From: JALONH01 sp046329235
Lineage (GTDB): Bacteria > Bacteroidota > Bacteroidia > Cytophagales > Cytophagaceae
DNA: 64,000 bases
Assembly (NCBI GenBank): GCA_046329235.1
Contig: JAXLVA010000001.1
Coordinates: forward strand, 1,302,001 to 1,366,000
Reading direction: 5' to 3'
This document shows positions 7,688-16,322 of the stretch, one piece after another (the stretch's first letter is position 1; each line of letters opens with the position of its first letter). A program made the translations under genes and the position numbers. The notes below the pieces were generated by a model. It searched no databases, was not told the origin of the DNA, and saw nothing but the letters and a program-made list of their open reading frames with translations.

Positions 7688-7715
7688 CAAATATATGTAT
7701 TTAATTTATTAACAA
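7688..7715 (-). promoter_or_regulatory. Promoter of the small secreted protein gene
   Basis: Minus strand TTG (7715-7713), 17 bases, TATATTTG (7695-7688). It implies a leader of about 100 bases containing a six-base-pair hairpin (ATCCGT at 7660-7665 with ACGGAT at 7672-7677). Confidence 0.6.
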
Positions 7716-7843
7716 AAACTTATAAATACATTTTAGTGAATACACTGATACTACACCCCTAAATCCTACCTAAATAATAGTATCCGTTTATAACTTTTGT
7801 CTTTCAGCCTTATTCTTCCTTTAAATAAGCCTTAATTTTAAAG

Positions 7844-9046
7844 ATGATTTCGAAAAACAGCGGATTTAAGTTATTCATAGCCCTTTTTACCAGTCTTATC
7901 CTCTTTAACTGTTCTACCTCCTCTGAAATTGATTCTCCGGATGAATTTGAGTTTACTGATTGTTTGGAAGAAGCTCCAGTTAGTGATTTCGATCCAAAAA
8001 TTGAAAAGCTACAATTCCAACTTGACTCCCTAGTTAAAGAGAAAAAGAAATACCAACGAATTAACGGCTGCATGTTGGTGCACTATCAAGGCAATATTAT
8101 TTATAAAAATTGTAATGGATTAAGGAGTCTTAGCTCTAAGTCAAAAGACAGTATTTATGAAAATACCATTTTCCAATTAGCCTCTTTATCAAAAACGTTT
8201 ACGGCAGTAGCTATTTTACAATTAGCAGAGCAAAAGTATATATCCTTAGAAGACACTTTACAAAAGCATTTCCCTGAATTCCCCTACCCATCCATTCGGA
8301 TAATGGATCTATTAAGTCATCGAAGTGGCATTCCAAATTACATCTATGCCTTTGAAGATAGTATTCGTAAAGCTTCTCCTCCCAACAATCAAACATTAAT
8401 CGAATGGTTTATCAAAGCAAAGCCTACTCGATATGCAATGCCTAATAGAACGTTCTCTTACAACAATAGTAACTACGCCATACTTGCAGCGATCATTGAA
8501 AAAGTAAGTGGTAAGTCCTATGCTGAATATATCCGCAATCATATTGCACTACCTATCGGAATGTCCAACACGTACGCAGGTGATTTATGGAAAGAAGATT
8601 CTACCTTACACTACACCGATGGACATGAAGGTAAAACTAAAATGAAGAAAGACTTCTGGGATGACATCTTAGGTGATAAAGGTGTTTATTCATCTGTGAA
8701 CGATTTATACTTATGGTATAAAGCATTAAACAGTGAATGTTTATTAAAGAAAGAAAGTATCCAATTAGCCTTTGCTCCCCAGAGTTTTGAAAAGAAAGGG
8801 TTTCGTAATTACGGTTTAGGATTTAGAATGTGGTTGAAAGACGATCAACTAACACCTAAATACATTTATCACAATGGCTGGTGGAAAGGTTATACCACAC
8901 TGTTTTGGATGAACCCGGAAGATAATTGTGGCGTTATTATTTTAAGCAACGTAAAAAATAAATCCATTTACGATATCAAAGATATCATTGAACTACTGGA
9001 AGGTCAAAAAGTATCGGTGGAGGAAATGGATAATGGAGAGGAATAA
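7844..9046 (+). CDS. Beta-lactamase-fold serine hydrolase lipoprotein
   Basis: A 400-residue protein of the beta-lactamase/class C penicillin-binding family (PF00144). The N-terminus ends in a lipobox (SLILFNC, cysteine at residue 23). S114 and K117 in LASLSKTFTA form the SxxK catalytic motif. SYNNSNYAIL near residue 200 is the YxN motif, and HNGWWKGYTTLFW near the C-terminus takes the place of the third, KTG-like, box. LLSHRSGIPNY is typical of the family. These proteins are usually D-alanyl-D-alanine peptidases or esterases acting on peptidoglycan or small esters rather than true beta-lactamases. The gene stands alone between intergenic spacers. Confidence 0.9.
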   Translation: MISKNSGFKLFIALFTSLILFNCSTSSEIDSPDEFEFTDCLEEAPVSDFDPKIEKLQFQLDSLVKEKKKYQRINGCMLVHYQGNIIYKNCNGLRSLSSKSKDSIYENTIFQLASLSKTFTAVAILQLAEQKYISLEDTLQKHFPEFPYPSIRIMDLLSHRSGIPNYIYAFEDSIRKASPPNNQTLIEWFIKAKPTRYAMPNRTFSYNNSNYAILAAIIEKVSGKSYAEYIRNHIALPIGMSNTYAGDLWKEDSTLHYTDGHEGKTKMKKDFWDDILGDKGVYSSVNDLYLWYKALNSECLLKKESIQLAFAPQSFEKKGFRNYGLGFRMWLKDDQLTPKYIYHNGWWKGYTTLFWMNPEDNCGVIILSNVKNKSIYDIKDIIELLEGQKVSVEEMDNGEE

Positions 9047-9090
9047 GTTATGAATTGTGAGTTATTAGTTATGAATTGGGCGAATGTGAC

Positions 9091-9213
9091 ACTAGCGCAT
9101 TCTTTGACTGGTGCCTCTTTATTTACAGTCAAAGACTACACCTCGATATCTTGTAGTCAAAAACTACTAAAACTTAGATACTAGTCTCTGCTTCGCTAAA
9201 GACAGGCGCTAGT
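9091..9213. repeat. Structured intergenic element with nested inverted repeats
   Basis: The 185-base gap between two unrelated genes contains an outer inverted repeat ACTAGCGC (9091-9098) with GCGCTAGT (9206-9213). Inside it are a ten-base inverted repeat TCTTTGACTG (9101-9110) with CAGTCAAAGA (9126-9135) and a seven-base one GACTACA (9134-9140) with TGTAGTC (9152-9158). Just upstream GTTATGAATT is directly repeated (9048-9057 and 9068-9077). There is no long open frame. It may be a small transposon derivative without a gene, or a structured RNA. Confidence 0.5.
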
Positions 9214-9231
9214 AATGCCATTAATATAATT

Positions 9232-10416
9232 TTATTTTACTGAAGGAATGACTTCAACTATACACCCTCCCCTACCAGTTTGACCTGATTCAAAAGTTTG
9301 GTAATAACTATCAAAATAATATAATTTATAATTTACAATCTGAAAGGAATAAGCGTCATCAAAGCGTAACTCAAACTTTCTATTAGTAGGTTTGATTACT
9401 TCTCCTTCGTATTTATATTCAACAAAAACTTTTTGCCCATCATACCTATTCTTAGAAACATATACTTTATTACCAAACGACAACAAATATTCACCTATAG
9501 TAGAACCTGACTCCGTAGTTATATTTGACTCGATATAAGCAGTATCTTTTTTCAAAATAAAAGAAGCTACCCAACCCTTATTAGATATATCTTCTTTATT
9601 ATTTTTAGTTATTGGACAAGATAATATTAAATAATCACCATTAGTAACCATTATTCGTCCAAAAAACAAATTGTTTTTATCAGGATTACTAATTTCATAA
9701 GTTTTTTTATAATCACCTGTACTATTTTTTGTATAGACATAAATCTTACCTTCTTTATCCCCCCAACCGACATTAAACTCTGGACAAGAAACTATTATCT
9801 TATCATTATTTACAATCACATTTTCACCATAAGTATTATTATAGGCTTCTTTTATTTTTTGCTTCACCTCCCATACTCCAGAAGAATTCAGTTTAAAGAT
9901 TAATAATTCGGATATATTTATAGCAGTTACAAAACTAGAATCGCTAATCCATGAATGTTTTTTAAACAAATTCCTATCTTCAATTTTTTGATAAGGCATC
10001 CATATACCTTTTTGTTTTTGATATATATGCAATACAGAATAATAACCATCATCTCCTCTATCAGATTGTCGCTCATTTATCAATAAAAAATTCTTATTGA
10101 TTGAGACTTCAATCCCAAAATTACCTATTTCTGACGGAGTTGGAGATTGTAGTATTCCATTTTCTATCCAAGTATCATTTACTTTTTTATATAATCGAAC
10201 TAAGCCTGCATCTGCTATAACTTTATTTTTATATATGACATCATACCATCTCGACCCAATAGCCATATCAACTTCATTCACAAATAATGATGGTGAACCT
10301 ATCTCACCATATTGAATATTTTTCAAATAAACTTTATTAGCAATCGAAGAGTCAGCAAAATTAGCACTAGTTGAATAAGTAACTAAAAACAAACAATAAA
10401 ATATAAACTTTTTCAT
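9232..10416 (-). CDS. Secreted propeller-like protein, unknown function
   Basis: A 394-residue protein with a signal peptide (MKKFIFYCLFLVTYSTSA). The body shows a recurring pattern of strands: a phrase such as NFGIEVSINKNFLLINE, then VLHIYQKQKGIWMPYQKI, later GENVIVNNDKIIVSCPE with GKIYVYTKN, and FFGRIMVTNGDYLILSCP. This resembles FG-GAP/integrin-alpha type blades (FG..V....N..L.....G..YVY), so a beta-propeller is likely. Base composition looks more AT-rich than its neighbours. The gene is isolated, with no partner that suggests a role. I do not recognise a characterised homologue. Confidence 0.75.
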   Translation of the reverse strand: MKKFIFYCLFLVTYSTSANFADSSIANKVYLKNIQYGEIGSPSLFVNEVDMAIGSRWYDVIYKNKVIADAGLVRLYKKVNDTWIENGILQSPTPSEIGNFGIEVSINKNFLLINERQSDRGDDGYYSVLHIYQKQKGIWMPYQKIEDRNLFKKHSWISDSSFVTAINISELLIFKLNSSGVWEVKQKIKEAYNNTYGENVIVNNDKIIVSCPEFNVGWGDKEGKIYVYTKNSTGDYKKTYEISNPDKNNLFFGRIMVTNGDYLILSCPITKNNKEDISNKGWVASFILKKDTAYIESNITTESGSTIGEYLLSFGNKVYVSKNRYDGQKVFVEYKYEGEVIKPTNRKFELRFDDAYSFQIVNYKLYYFDSYYQTFESGQTGRGGCIVEVIPSVK

Positions 10417-10536
10417 ATTGAAACTTTAAACTATGAATTAAAAAACAAAAGCATCGTTTTACCGAACATCTTATATGAATAATTTAGATAATCTTAAAAA
10501 ACTAAAACTTTACCTTTAATTTTTCTTTTATACAAC

Positions 10537-10567
10537 AGAAAGCCCCAACTTATCATCGGGGCTTTCT
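10537..10567 (-). terminator. Terminator of aceF
   Basis: Stem AGAAAGCCCC (10537-10546) with GGGGCTTTCT (10558-10567), loop of 11 bases, six bases after the aceF stop on the minus strand and followed there by T-rich sequence. Confidence 0.85.
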
Positions 10568-10573
10568 ATTTCT

Positions 10574-12208
10574 TTATACTAAAATCCTTACCGGATCTTC
10601 GATGTAATCTTTCAACGTCTTTAAGAAGGCTGCCCCCGTAGCACCATCCACTACGCGGTGATCACAAGCTAAAGATAGTTTCATGATGTTACCAATTTTG
10701 ATTTCACCATTTTTCACTACTGGAACTTGTTTGATACCACCTACGGATAAGATACAAGAATCAGGAGAGTTAATGATAGAGTTAAACTCTTCAATACCAA
10801 ACATACCTAAGTTAGATATAGTGAAGGTATTTCCTGTCATATCGTTTGGTTGTAACTTTTTATTCTTAGCCTTACCACCTAAGTCTTTTACTTCTGCAGA
10901 GATTTGAGATAAAGATTTGTTATCTGCAAAACGAACTACTGGAACTAATAAACCATCTTCTACCGCTACGGCAACACCGATGTGGATGTGGTGGTTGATT
11001 CTAATCTTATCACCTAACCAAGAAGCATTAATCATTGGGTGTTTGCGAAGTGCTGCTGCTGCTGCTTTAATTACCATATCATTGAATGATATTTTAACCG
11101 AAGCCACTTCATTGATGCTAGCACGCGCTTCTACCGCTTTGTCCATATCAACTTCCATCACTAAGTTAAAGTGAGGAGCAGTGAATAAACTTTCAGCTAA
11201 ACGCTTAGCAATTACTTTACGCATTTGTGATACGGTCACTTCTTCGAAGCTTTCTTGACCTACCACACCGGCAGAAACTGCTGGAGCTGCGCCTTTCGCA
11301 GCAGGAGCTGCAGAAGGATTAAATGTTTCAATATCTTTCTTGATAATACGGCCGTTATCGCCGCTACCTTTTACTTGAGCTAAATCAATTCCTTTATCAG
11401 CTGCCATTTTCTTCGCTAAAGGAGAAACTTTAGAGCGAGCATCAGAGGAAGAACTTGTTGCTGCAGGTGCAGATGGAGCTGCTGCCGCAGGAGCCGGTGT
11501 ACTAGCCGCAGGTGCAGGAGTTGAAGCTGCTGCAGGCGCTGCTGAAGCACCACTCTTATAATGTTGTACCATCGCTGATACGTCAGTTCCTTTTTCACCG
11601 ATGATAGCAATCAGGCCGTTTACTTTTACAGCATCGCCTTCTTTTACATCGATATATAATAAAGTACCATCTTGGTAAGATTCCATTTCCATGGTAGCTT
11701 TATCCGTAGCAACTTCTGCTAATAAGTCACCAGACTTAACAGAGTCACCAATTTTCTTGTGCCATGCTACAATAGTACCTTCTACCATTGTATCACTCAT
11801 TTTAGGCATCATGATAGCTTCAGCCTTGATAGAGGATAAATCTACCGCAGAAGCCGCTGCTACAGGAGCTGCAGCCGGTGCCGGTGCTGCCGCAGGAGCT
11901 TCCGCTGCCTTCGGTACAGATAAAGATCCACCACCTTTGATTTGAGCTACTAATGATTCAATATTTTCTCCGTCAGACCCTATCACAGCAATAACACCGT
12001 CAATAGGTACAGCCGACTTCGCTTCCGCTGCGATATACAGTAAAGTACCATCCTGATAAGATTCCATTTCCATGGTAGCTTTATCAGTTTCTACCTCTGC
12101 CAATAAATCGCCGGATTTAATTTTATCTCCAACTTTCTTGTGCCACGCAGCGATAACACCTTCTGTCATGGTATCGCTCATTTTGGGCATTTTAATCAAC
12201 TCTGCCAT
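10574..12208 (-). CDS. aceF: Pyruvate dehydrogenase E2, dihydrolipoamide acetyltransferase
   Basis: A 544-residue E2 component. Two lipoyl domains occur in tandem, each starting with MPKMSDTM and carrying a lipoylated lysine in TDKATMEMES (K43 and about residue 174). They are separated and followed by Ala/Pro-rich linkers. The peripheral-subunit-binding domain (SPLAKKMAADKGIDLAQVKG) is at about 265-300. The C-terminal catalytic domain ends with the active-site motif LACDHRVVDGATGA. The complex converts pyruvate to acetyl-CoA. MSDTM-type lipoyl domains favour the pyruvate over the oxoglutarate complex. E1 and E3 genes are not adjacent. The gene appears to have its own promoter box and terminator. 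The near-identical lipoyl repeats make it prone to recombination. Confidence 0.95.
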   Translation of the reverse strand: MAELIKMPKMSDTMTEGVIAAWHKKVGDKIKSGDLLAEVETDKATMEMESYQDGTLLYIAAEAKSAVPIDGVIAVIGSDGENIESLVAQIKGGGSLSVPKAAEAPAAAPAPAAAPVAAASAVDLSSIKAEAIMMPKMSDTMVEGTIVAWHKKIGDSVKSGDLLAEVATDKATMEMESYQDGTLLYIDVKEGDAVKVNGLIAIIGEKGTDVSAMVQHYKSGASAAPAAASTPAPAASTPAPAAAAPSAPAATSSSSDARSKVSPLAKKMAADKGIDLAQVKGSGDNGRIIKKDIETFNPSAAPAAKGAAPAVSAGVVGQESFEEVTVSQMRKVIAKRLAESLFTAPHFNLVMEVDMDKAVEARASINEVASVKISFNDMVIKAAAAALRKHPMINASWLGDKIRINHHIHIGVAVAVEDGLLVPVVRFADNKSLSQISAEVKDLGGKAKNKKLQPNDMTGNTFTISNLGMFGIEEFNSIINSPDSCILSVGGIKQVPVVKNGEIKIGNIMKLSLACDHRVVDGATGAAFLKTLKDYIEDPVRILV

Positions 12209-12244
12209 TGTTCGTTTTAAATGGTTAATTCAATTCACGGACTT

Positions 12245-12252
12245 CAAAAATA
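12245..12252 (-). promoter_or_regulatory. Likely -7 box of aceF promoter
   Basis: TATTTTTG on the minus strand, an exact TAnnTTTG match 37 bases before the aceF ATG. No convincing TTG lies at the usual distance upstream, so only the -7 element is supported. Confidence 0.45.
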
Positions 12253-12373
12253 CAGTTTTTAGCCAATAATACTACTAAGGTGGATAGATTTTAGTTCCGT
12301 ATTAGTACGTAGTTTGTTGACAAACCTGTTAATAAATATACACAATTTCAACAACCAATTGAAATAATGATAG

Positions 12374-13000
12374 TTACATTTTAGGCAAACCAGCCAAATG
12401 TTCCACATTATTCGCCTCTTCTATTTGATAAACGCCCCCCCTAAAGGACAATTTATACAGACAAAGATTGCTATGTTGGTATTGATCCATCTCCACTAAG
12501 GAGGTATTCATTAAGGTACTAAGTAATATTCGAATAGCTCTGCCATGCATACAAACCAAAATCGTTTGAGCATCCAAGGACTCCCATTCCTTAATCACCA
12601 CTTTCAATCGATTTTGAACGGTAACTGGGCTTTCACCTCCCCACATACTAAAGTTGATATCCCCACCTTTCCACTTATCCAATAAGTCCCAATAGTCATT
12701 TCTATCGCTTCCGGTAACTAATTTGCCATCCATCTCTCCCCAGCTAATCTCATTCAATTCCTTACGATTCTCAGTAGGTATACCGGACTTAATAAATCCA
12801 TCTACAGATTCACTAGTACGTATTAATGCAGAGGTGTAAATTCGATCAAAAGGTACTTCTTTGTAATAATCGTAAAAGGCTTGTGCCTGAGCTCTACCCG
12901 TTTCATTCAAAGACGAGTTCACTCCACTCCCCTGAACAATTCCCATTTTATTATACTCGGTTTGACCGTGTCGAATAAGGTATATTTTTTTGCTTGTCAA
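12374..13000 (-). CDS. Histidine phosphatase family protein (phosphoglycerate mutase-like)
   Basis: A 208-residue protein with YLIRHGQTEYN at the N-terminus, the phosphorylated histidine motif RHG. SLNETGRAQAQAF, YTSALIRTSES and LNEISWGEMDGK follow, and VCMHGRAIRILLS carries the second catalytic histidine. The substrate of such broad-family phosphatases cannot be told from sequence. The open frame continues upstream to 13123, but that part would overlap menI and look unlike the family; the TTG at 13000, giving (M)TSKKIYLIRHGQ, fits the family N-terminus. It is divergent from menI with about 70 bases between starts. Confidence 0.88.
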   Translation of the reverse strand: MTSKKIYLIRHGQTEYNKMGIVQGSGVNSSLNETGRAQAQAFYDYYKEVPFDRIYTSALIRTSESVDGFIKSGIPTENRKELNEISWGEMDGKLVTGSDRNDYWDLLDKWKGGDINFSMWGGESPVTVQNRLKVVIKEWESLDAQTILVCMHGRAIRILLSTLMNTSLVEMDQYQHSNLCLYKLSFRGGVYQIEEANNVEHLAGLPKM

Positions 13001-13070
13001 AATTCTTCTACTTTTGTTAAGCCGAGATTTGTATTTTGGAGACCTCGGAATAAAGATACTCCCAAAAATA

Positions 13071-13487
13071 ATGATAATTCCTAAGACAACTACAGACTTT
13101 AACCAACTTTCGGACAATACCATGATATCTCATCTGGGAATTGAATTGATTGAAGTTTCCCCTGAAAGATTAGTAGGAACTATGCCGGTAGATCACCGAA
13201 CTAAACAACCTTATGGATTGTTGCATGGTGGAGCTTCCGTTGTATTGGCAGAAACACTAGGTAGTTATGGTTCTGTATTACACATTGATACCGACAAACA
13301 GTTTTGTGTGGGGATGAATATCCAATCTCAACATATTAAATCTGCCACTTCAGGTATCGTAACGGGAGTTGCTACGTTATTACACAAAGGAAAAAAGACT
13401 CATATCTGGGAAATTGTTATTCATAACGACAAAAACCAGTTAGTAAATAAATCTACCTTGACCGTTATGGTAGTAGATAAAGCATAA
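13071..13487 (+). CDS. menI: Hotdog-fold thioesterase, probable DHNA-CoA thioesterase
   Basis: A 138-residue hotdog thioesterase of the PaaI/YdiI group. MPVDHRTKQPYGLLHGGASVVLAETLGS is diagnostic of the family; the glutamate of LAET is the catalytic acid. It would hydrolyse 1,4-dihydroxy-2-naphthoyl-CoA, the step after MenB in menaquinone synthesis. The ATG at 13071 gives an N-terminus that aligns with known members; upstream TTG starts would add a nonconserved stretch. menF begins two bases after the stop. The position beside menF and menD makes the MenI assignment stronger than family membership alone would. Confidence 0.88.
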   Translation: MIIPKTTTDFNQLSDNTMISHLGIELIEVSPERLVGTMPVDHRTKQPYGLLHGGASVVLAETLGSYGSVLHIDTDKQFCVGMNIQSQHIKSATSGIVTGVATLLHKGKKTHIWEIVIHNDKNQLVNKSTLTVMVVDKA

Positions 13488-13489
13488 GT

Positions 13490-14674
13490 ATGAATACCAC
13501 ATCTACGACGCCTTCTTCACTTCAAACATTAAACTCTGCTTTACCAACAATATGGTCATTAGCTCAATCATTGGGTTATGGCATTGCCTGTTGGAGCACT
13601 CCGTTAAACAATAAGTGGACAATCATCATTGATCGTCAGCCTAAATCTTTGAAGAAAGATGAGTTCAAATTAACAGAACTTCCCTTCGGTTATATTAGCG
13701 CTCCGTTCAAAGAAACACCGGAAGGTGTGTATGCTTATTTCTTAGAAGCAAAGAATGTTATTCATTTTGATGAAACCGGTCATCTAGAATCAATACAACT
13801 AGAAAATGAGATTGAACAGAAAATTCAAACTCATATTTATTCATCTGCTCCAACGAAAGTAAACTTCATTCCTAATAACACAACGGAAGACGAATACAAA
13901 CAATCTATTCGTGAAGCTTTAAATGAAATACAAAAAGGAGAAATCCAAAAAGTAGTTATTGCTCGTCACCAAGAAATACCGTTCAATGTTGTAAATATTG
14001 GTGAGCAAATAAGCATGCTAAGCAAAGACTACCCTCATGCGTTCATTTCCTTTTTCTACCACCCTACTACAGAGACTTGGTTAACTGCTACTCCTGAATT
14101 ATTATTAAGACAAGATAACCATGGTATTTTCAAGACGATTGCATTAGCAGGTACACAAGCTTTAAAAGCCGGTGACATCAGCTCTATCAGTTGGACTCAA
14201 AAAGAAATTGAAGAACAAGCATTAGTAAGTCGATACATCATTAACTGTTTTAAAACAATTCGTCTACGTGAGTACGAAGAGATTGGACCGAGAACTATGC
14301 GTGCGGGTAACGTTGTTCACTTACGTACCGAATACACAATAGACACGAATGAAGTTAACTATCCTGACTTAGCAGATACCATGATGCGTTTACTTCATCC
14401 TACCTCTGCGGTATGTGGAATGCCTAAAGACAAAGCTATATCCATCATTGATGCTTGCGAAAAGCAAAATCGCGAATTATATAGTGGGTTCATAGGGCCG
14501 GTAAATGAAGACGGAACCACCAAGCTATTTGTGAATATTCGTTGTGCTAAAATCGAACATCATAAAGCAACTCTATATGCAGGAGCTGGTGTCATACTAG
14601 ACTCTGATCCGGATAAAGAATGGCATGAAACTGAATTTAAACTAGACACTATCCGAGCATTTTTTCATGAGTAA
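13490..14674 (+). CDS. menF: Isochorismate synthase
   Basis: A 394-residue chorismate-utilising enzyme that isomerises chorismate to isochorismate, the entry to menaquinone synthesis. The C-terminal catalytic domain contains KVVIARHQEI, FFYHPTTETWLTATPELLL, the family core ALAGTQALKAGD, then LLHPTSAVCGMPKDKA and YSGFIGPVNEDG, with metal-binding glutamates in the usual places (WTQKEIEEQALV, WHETEFKLD). Its N-terminal third is variable, as in the family. menD starts eight bases before its stop, so the two are translationally coupled. Among chorismate enzymes, the menD neighbour favours MenF over PabB or TrpE. Confidence 0.94.
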   Translation: MNTTSTTPSSLQTLNSALPTIWSLAQSLGYGIACWSTPLNNKWTIIIDRQPKSLKKDEFKLTELPFGYISAPFKETPEGVYAYFLEAKNVIHFDETGHLESIQLENEIEQKIQTHIYSSAPTKVNFIPNNTTEDEYKQSIREALNEIQKGEIQKVVIARHQEIPFNVVNIGEQISMLSKDYPHAFISFFYHPTTETWLTATPELLLRQDNHGIFKTIALAGTQALKAGDISSISWTQKEIEEQALVSRYIINCFKTIRLREYEEIGPRTMRAGNVVHLRTEYTIDTNEVNYPDLADTMMRLLHPTSAVCGMPKDKAISIIDACEKQNRELYSGFIGPVNEDGTTKLFVNIRCAKIEHHKATLYAGAGVILDSDPDKEWHETEFKLDTIRAFFHE

Positions 14675-16322
14675 TAATCCTTTTCAAATCATTTATGATT
14701 TACCTGAATATTTATATCAGTTAGGATGTCGTCATGTAGTATTATCTCCGGGATCTAGATGTGCGCCTTTATCCCTAGCCTTTTTCCGTTATGGAAAATA
14801 TCAAATCGACGTAGTGAGCGATGAACGTTCAGCTGCATTTATCGGACTTGGTATTGCACTAAATAAAAAAGCACCTACCATATTAATTTGCACTTCCGGT
14901 TCCGCATTATACAACTATGCACCGGCAGTAGTAGAAGCTTTCTACCAGGAAATACCATTACTTATATTCAGTGCGGATCGTCCGCCGGAATGGATTGACC
15001 AACAAGACGGACAAACCATTCATCAAGAGAATATCTTCGGACCTCATGTTCGAAAAAGTTATAATCTTTCTCCGGACTATCATTTAGCTCAGAATCAAGA
15101 TACACTTGTTTCGATCATCAAGGAATCTTATCAGATAGCAACCGCTTCGCCCAATGGACCGGTCCACTTGAACTTCCCATTCAGGGAACCTTTATATCCG
15201 ACAGAAGAAACGAAGATCTCTTCCGGCATTCAGATTCAATTAGAAAAACAATCCTTACCTACTTTTGATATTTCTTCTTATAAAGCAAAAGTTAAAAGCT
15301 ATTCCAAAATACTATTCGTTGTTGGACAACAAGAAGATTTAAAACTTCAAGAGTTAATAAGTCAACTTCATGTCCCTATCATTTCTGATTCTATAGGCAA
15401 TGCTAGAAATTGCGACCATTCTATTTACCTACACGATGCTATCTTGTTTGCATCTAAGGAAAATGAATTAAAAGAACTACAACCGGACTTAATCATTAGC
15501 ATTGGGAAGTCTGTTTTATCCAAACCATTAAAAGAGTTTTTGCGCAAATCAAAAGCTTCGCATTGGCATATTGGCAAACATGTAAATCCGGCCGATCCAT
15601 TTCAACTATCGAAAGAAACCATTCTTTGTGATGAAGCCGATTTTATTAGCCAACTAGAAGTTTCTTCTAACAAAGAATTCTTAAGCCTGTGGTTGAAACT
15701 TCAAAGTTCATTTGAAAAGAAGACAAACGATTACTTTAATTCCCCAACAAGCTATCACGACTTTAGTGCACTTAACGCTTGTTTGAAACACATCCCCAAA
15801 AACTCCACTCTGCACTTAGCGAATAGTATGAGTGTACGATTTGTCAATTACTTCAACACGAAAGATTTATTGATTCAATCGAACCGTGGGGTAAGTGGTA
15901 TTGATGGCGTGGTGAGCACAGCGGTTGGTTATAGCAGCGTAGATTCTAACTTCAATACTGTCATCATCGGTGACCAAGCCTTCTTCTACGACCGCAATTC
16001 CTTTTGGAATAAAGTTGACACAGCTCAACTACGTATCATAGTCATCAACAATGGTGGTGGTGCAATCTTTGGTATGATTGACGGGCCTTCTAAACAAAAA
16101 GAATTAATAGAAGCATTTATTGCTCCGCATGACAATGAAGCTAACTTTTGGTGTGAGGAAAACGAAGTCGAATATCATCGTTGCGCTGATTTCGAATCGT
16201 TAAACAAGGCATTAAGTAATTTTTACACTCCTTCTAAAAAAGCAAAACTCATCGAAGTGATAACACCATTCGATGAGTCTATTAAAGAGTTCAAATCTTT
16301 TAAAGCAATTCTAAAGTCTTAA
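14667..16322 (+). CDS. menD: SEPHCHC synthase (menaquinone biosynthesis)
   Basis: A 551-residue thiamine diphosphate enzyme that adds the succinyl semialdehyde unit from 2-oxoglutarate to isochorismate. The opening region has HVVLSPGSRCAPLSLAF and VVSDERSAAFIGLG, with the ThDP-activating glutamate in this segment. SADRPPEWIDQQDGQTI and LHLANSMSVR follow. The C-terminal domain contains SNRGVSGIDGVVSTAVG and IIGDQAFFYDRNSFW, then INNGGGAIFG, the ThDP-binding GD...NN motif. It overlaps menF by eight bases. It converges on menB, and the same TTAA (16319-16322) holds both stop codons. Confidence 0.97.
   Translation: MSNNPFQIIYDLPEYLYQLGCRHVVLSPGSRCAPLSLAFFRYGKYQIDVVSDERSAAFIGLGIALNKKAPTILICTSGSALYNYAPAVVEAFYQEIPLLIFSADRPPEWIDQQDGQTIHQENIFGPHVRKSYNLSPDYHLAQNQDTLVSIIKESYQIATASPNGPVHLNFPFREPLYPTEETKISSGIQIQLEKQSLPTFDISSYKAKVKSYSKILFVVGQQEDLKLQELISQLHVPIISDSIGNARNCDHSIYLHDAILFASKENELKELQPDLIISIGKSVLSKPLKEFLRKSKASHWHIGKHVNPADPFQLSKETILCDEADFISQLEVSSNKEFLSLWLKLQSSFEKKTNDYFNSPTSYHDFSALNACLKHIPKNSTLHLANSMSVRFVNYFNTKDLLIQSNRGVSGIDGVVSTAVGYSSVDSNFNTVIIGDQAFFYDRNSFWNKVDTAQLRIIVINNGGGAIFGMIDGPSKQKELIEAFIAPHDNEANFWCEENEVEYHRCADFESLNKALSNFYTPSKKAKLIEVITPFDESIKEFKSFKAILKS

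Noticed and set aside
11416..12269. Additional open frames overlapping aceF on both strands, including an Ala-rich one on the plus strand and a Leu/Gln-rich one on the minus strand
   Set aside because: They are shadows of the repetitive Ala/Pro linkers and the two lipoyl domains of aceF; none has a family motif.
13001..13123. N-terminal extension of the histidine phosphatase with a hydrophobic segment
   Set aside because: It overlaps menI, and the TTG at 13000 gives the conserved N-terminus of the family.
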